From: Archaeoglobaceae archaeon
GTDB lineage: Archaea; Halobacteriota; Archaeoglobi; Archaeoglobales; Archaeoglobaceae
Assembly (NCBI GenBank): GCA_027016055.1
Contig: JALWBF010000187.1
Location: 405 to 6,489, forward strand
DNA length: 6,085 bases
Direction: 5' to 3'
Shown here: positions 4,908 to 6,085 of the stretch, piece after piece
How positions within the stretch are numbered: the stretch's first letter is position 1
Layout: every line of letters starts with the position of its first letter
Position numbers and translations under genes: made by a program
The notes under the pieces: model-generated
Told to the model about the DNA's origin: nothing
What the model saw: the letters and a program-made list of their open reading frames with translations, nothing else
The model's database searches: none

Positions 4908-5927
4908 ATGAAAAAGTATTTAGTGGCGATGATACTGATTGCAGTTGTTACGCTTGGTTGCTCCGAAAACGTTAAGCTGATAGTTCGAACGTCGTATTAC
5001 GATCCTTATCCGTTAGCATTTTACAATGCGTTTTGGGAGCAGAGGATACCGGATGTAACCTTTAAAATTACAAATCCGACAAACAAGCCTATAACTGTTA
5101 AAATTATCTCAGAATATATCGGAATTAGCAATCCAGCCGTTTCAACGCTTGTAATTCAACCGGGTGAAACGGTGGTTGTCAATCAGACCGTTCCCTTAAT
5201 TCTGGAAAAAATTAAGGAAATTAAGTCGAAGACTAAGATATGCCTTCACTACAGGATCGAGTATAGAACTGGGAACGAATGGAAAACTTGGTGCGAGCAG
5301 ACGGTAATGGTGGATGTTTATCCTTTAGACGTTATGGTCTGGGCTTTAAAGCTGAAGAATGGAAAGAGAATAAATATGCAGGACTACATAGCTGTCTTCG
5401 TAAATCCAAACGATAAATACGTTCAAGAGCTGTTAGCGAAAGCAAGAAAATTCGCTCCGAATCACGAGCTGAAGGGAGCCGAAGGTAGAAGCGTTCCGCA
5501 GGTTGAAGCAATATTCGACGCTCTGAAGTTCGAATACAACATTAGCTACGTAAATACGCCGTTTACATACGGGGAGGATCTCGTTCAACGCGTAAGATTG
5601 CCGTCCGAATCTCTGAGGCTTAGAGCCATAAACTGCGTTGACGGATCAGTTTTGTTCGCATCGGCAATTGAGGCTTTGGGCTTAAAACCCTACATAGTCC
5701 TACTCCCAAAACATGCGTTTGTAGCTTGGATCGATCCAAAGGATGGACTCATGTATGCCCTCGAAACCACTCTGATAAATTCGAGTTTTAAGATCGCACT
5801 CAACGAAGGTTTAGCCGAGCTGAAAGAAAATTGGAAGAATTTGACGGATGACGATCCATGGAACGGTTATATCGTGGATATAGAAGCCTGTAGAAATGTT
5901 GGAATAGTTCCTTTACCTATCGATTAG
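4908..5927 (+). CDS. Predicted lipoprotein with transglutaminase-like domain
   Basis: This is a 339-residue exported protein of unknown role. It begins with MKK, a hydrophobic stretch (residues 5-17) and a lipobox-like TLGC ending in C18, so it is probably lipid-anchored on the outer face of the membrane; T rather than L/V/I at -3 makes the box imperfect. Residues about 22-136 look like a beta-sandwich (Ig-like) domain: VTFKITNPTNKPITVKI and IQPGETVVVNQTVPL. Residues about 165-335 resemble the transglutaminase-like/papain-fold family: INCVDGSVLFASAIEALG with candidate nucleophile C243, LLPKHAFVAW with H269, then LETT with E286 (or D276) as the third residue. The family includes peptidases, amidases and inactive binding forms, and which applies cannot be told. 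It has its own promoter, diverges from tRNA-Ala, and overlaps the next gene tail to tail by 15 bases. Confidence 0.78.
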   Translation: MKKYLVAMILIAVVTLGCSENVKLIVRTSYYDPYPLAFYNAFWEQRIPDVTFKITNPTNKPITVKIISEYIGISNPAVSTLVIQPGETVVVNQTVPLILEKIKEIKSKTKICLHYRIEYRTGNEWKTWCEQTVMVDVYPLDVMVWALKLKNGKRINMQDYIAVFVNPNDKYVQELLAKARKFAPNHELKGAEGRSVPQVEAIFDALKFEYNISYVNTPFTYGEDLVQRVRLPSESLRLRAINCVDGSVLFASAIEALGLKPYIVLLPKHAFVAWIDPKDGLMYALETTLINSSFKIALNEGLAELKENWKNLTDDDPWNGYIVDIEACRNVGIVPLPID

Positions 5928-6085
5928 GCTTACGGCCAAGAATACTGTAAAGGATACGCAGAAGGTTGCGATCGAAACTATCGGATGTTTTATTGCAGAT
6001 AGAGCGATGGCAGTCGTGAATCCGCACATCAGCGTAGCCAATCCGGTCATTTCCTTGCCCCGTTTCCAATGGAAGACTCCTAAGA
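5913..6085 (-). CDS. C-terminal fragment of an unidentified membrane protein
   Basis: The minus strand is open from the window edge for 56 codons to a TAA at 5915-5913. The translation starts LGVFHWKRGKEMTG, followed by two hydrophobic segments (about residues 14-30 and 34-53 of the fragment) separated by IKHP, and ends SLIDR. Two transmembrane helices at the C-terminus are likely. The family is not recognisable from this piece, and the start lies outside the window. Support for coding is the open frame, the hydrophobic pattern, codon use like the neighbours, and a stop placed just inside the end of the convergent lipoprotein gene (15-base overlap). An internal ATG exists at fragment residue 12, but there is no reason to start there. 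Confidence 0.6.
   Translation of the reverse strand, partial: LGVFHWKRGKEMTGLATLMCGFTTAIALSAIKHPIVSIATFCVSFTVFLAVSLIDR

Noticed and set aside
1..6085. CRISPR array, insertion sequence, integrase or attachment site
   Set aside because: No direct repeats with regular spacers, no transposase or integrase frame, and no tRNA 3'-end duplication were seen in the window.

Overview
The window reads as chromosomal DNA of an F420-producing archaeon. The evidence is a 2-phospho-L-lactate transferase (cofD), an archaeal type II methionine aminopeptidase (map), a tRNA-Ala without encoded CCA, two C/D box guide sRNA genes, and archaeal TATA elements placed so close to start codons that most mRNAs should be leaderless or nearly so. 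The style and moderate GC suggest Archaeoglobales (an Archaeoglobus-like hyperthermophile). That placement is an inference; no marker here fixes the genus.

Layout from left to right: (1) 1-588, minus strand, the N-terminal two thirds of cofD, cut by the window edge. (2) 589-710, a divergent promoter region. (3) 711-3587, plus strand, a 958-residue protein joining an intact HD phosphohydrolase-type domain to a Bergerat (Hsp90/GHKL) ATPase domain and a long unrecognised C-terminal part with a cysteine cluster. This is the accessory-looking gene of the window and a candidate for a defence or stress function. (4) 3601-4458, minus strand, map, convergent with the previous gene. (5) 4459-4907, a stretch without protein genes that is dense in RNA genes: a C/D box sRNA on the minus strand (4583-4644), a second on the plus strand (4673-4734) fired from the same roughly 28-bp spacer, and tRNA-Ala(GGC) on the minus strand (4743-4816), followed by a divergent promoter region. 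(6) 4908-5927, plus strand, a predicted lipoprotein with a transglutaminase-like Cys-His core. (7) 5913-6085, minus strand, the C-terminal end of an unidentified membrane protein overlapping the lipoprotein gene tail to tail.

There is no operon in the window; neighbouring genes are mostly divergent or convergent. cofD (coenzyme F420), map (N-terminal Met removal), the tRNA and the guide sRNAs (2'-O-methylation) are housekeeping functions. The HD-ATPase gene stands out by its architecture and by a sharp fall in GC in its second half. No CRISPR array, insertion sequence, integrase or long repeat was seen.
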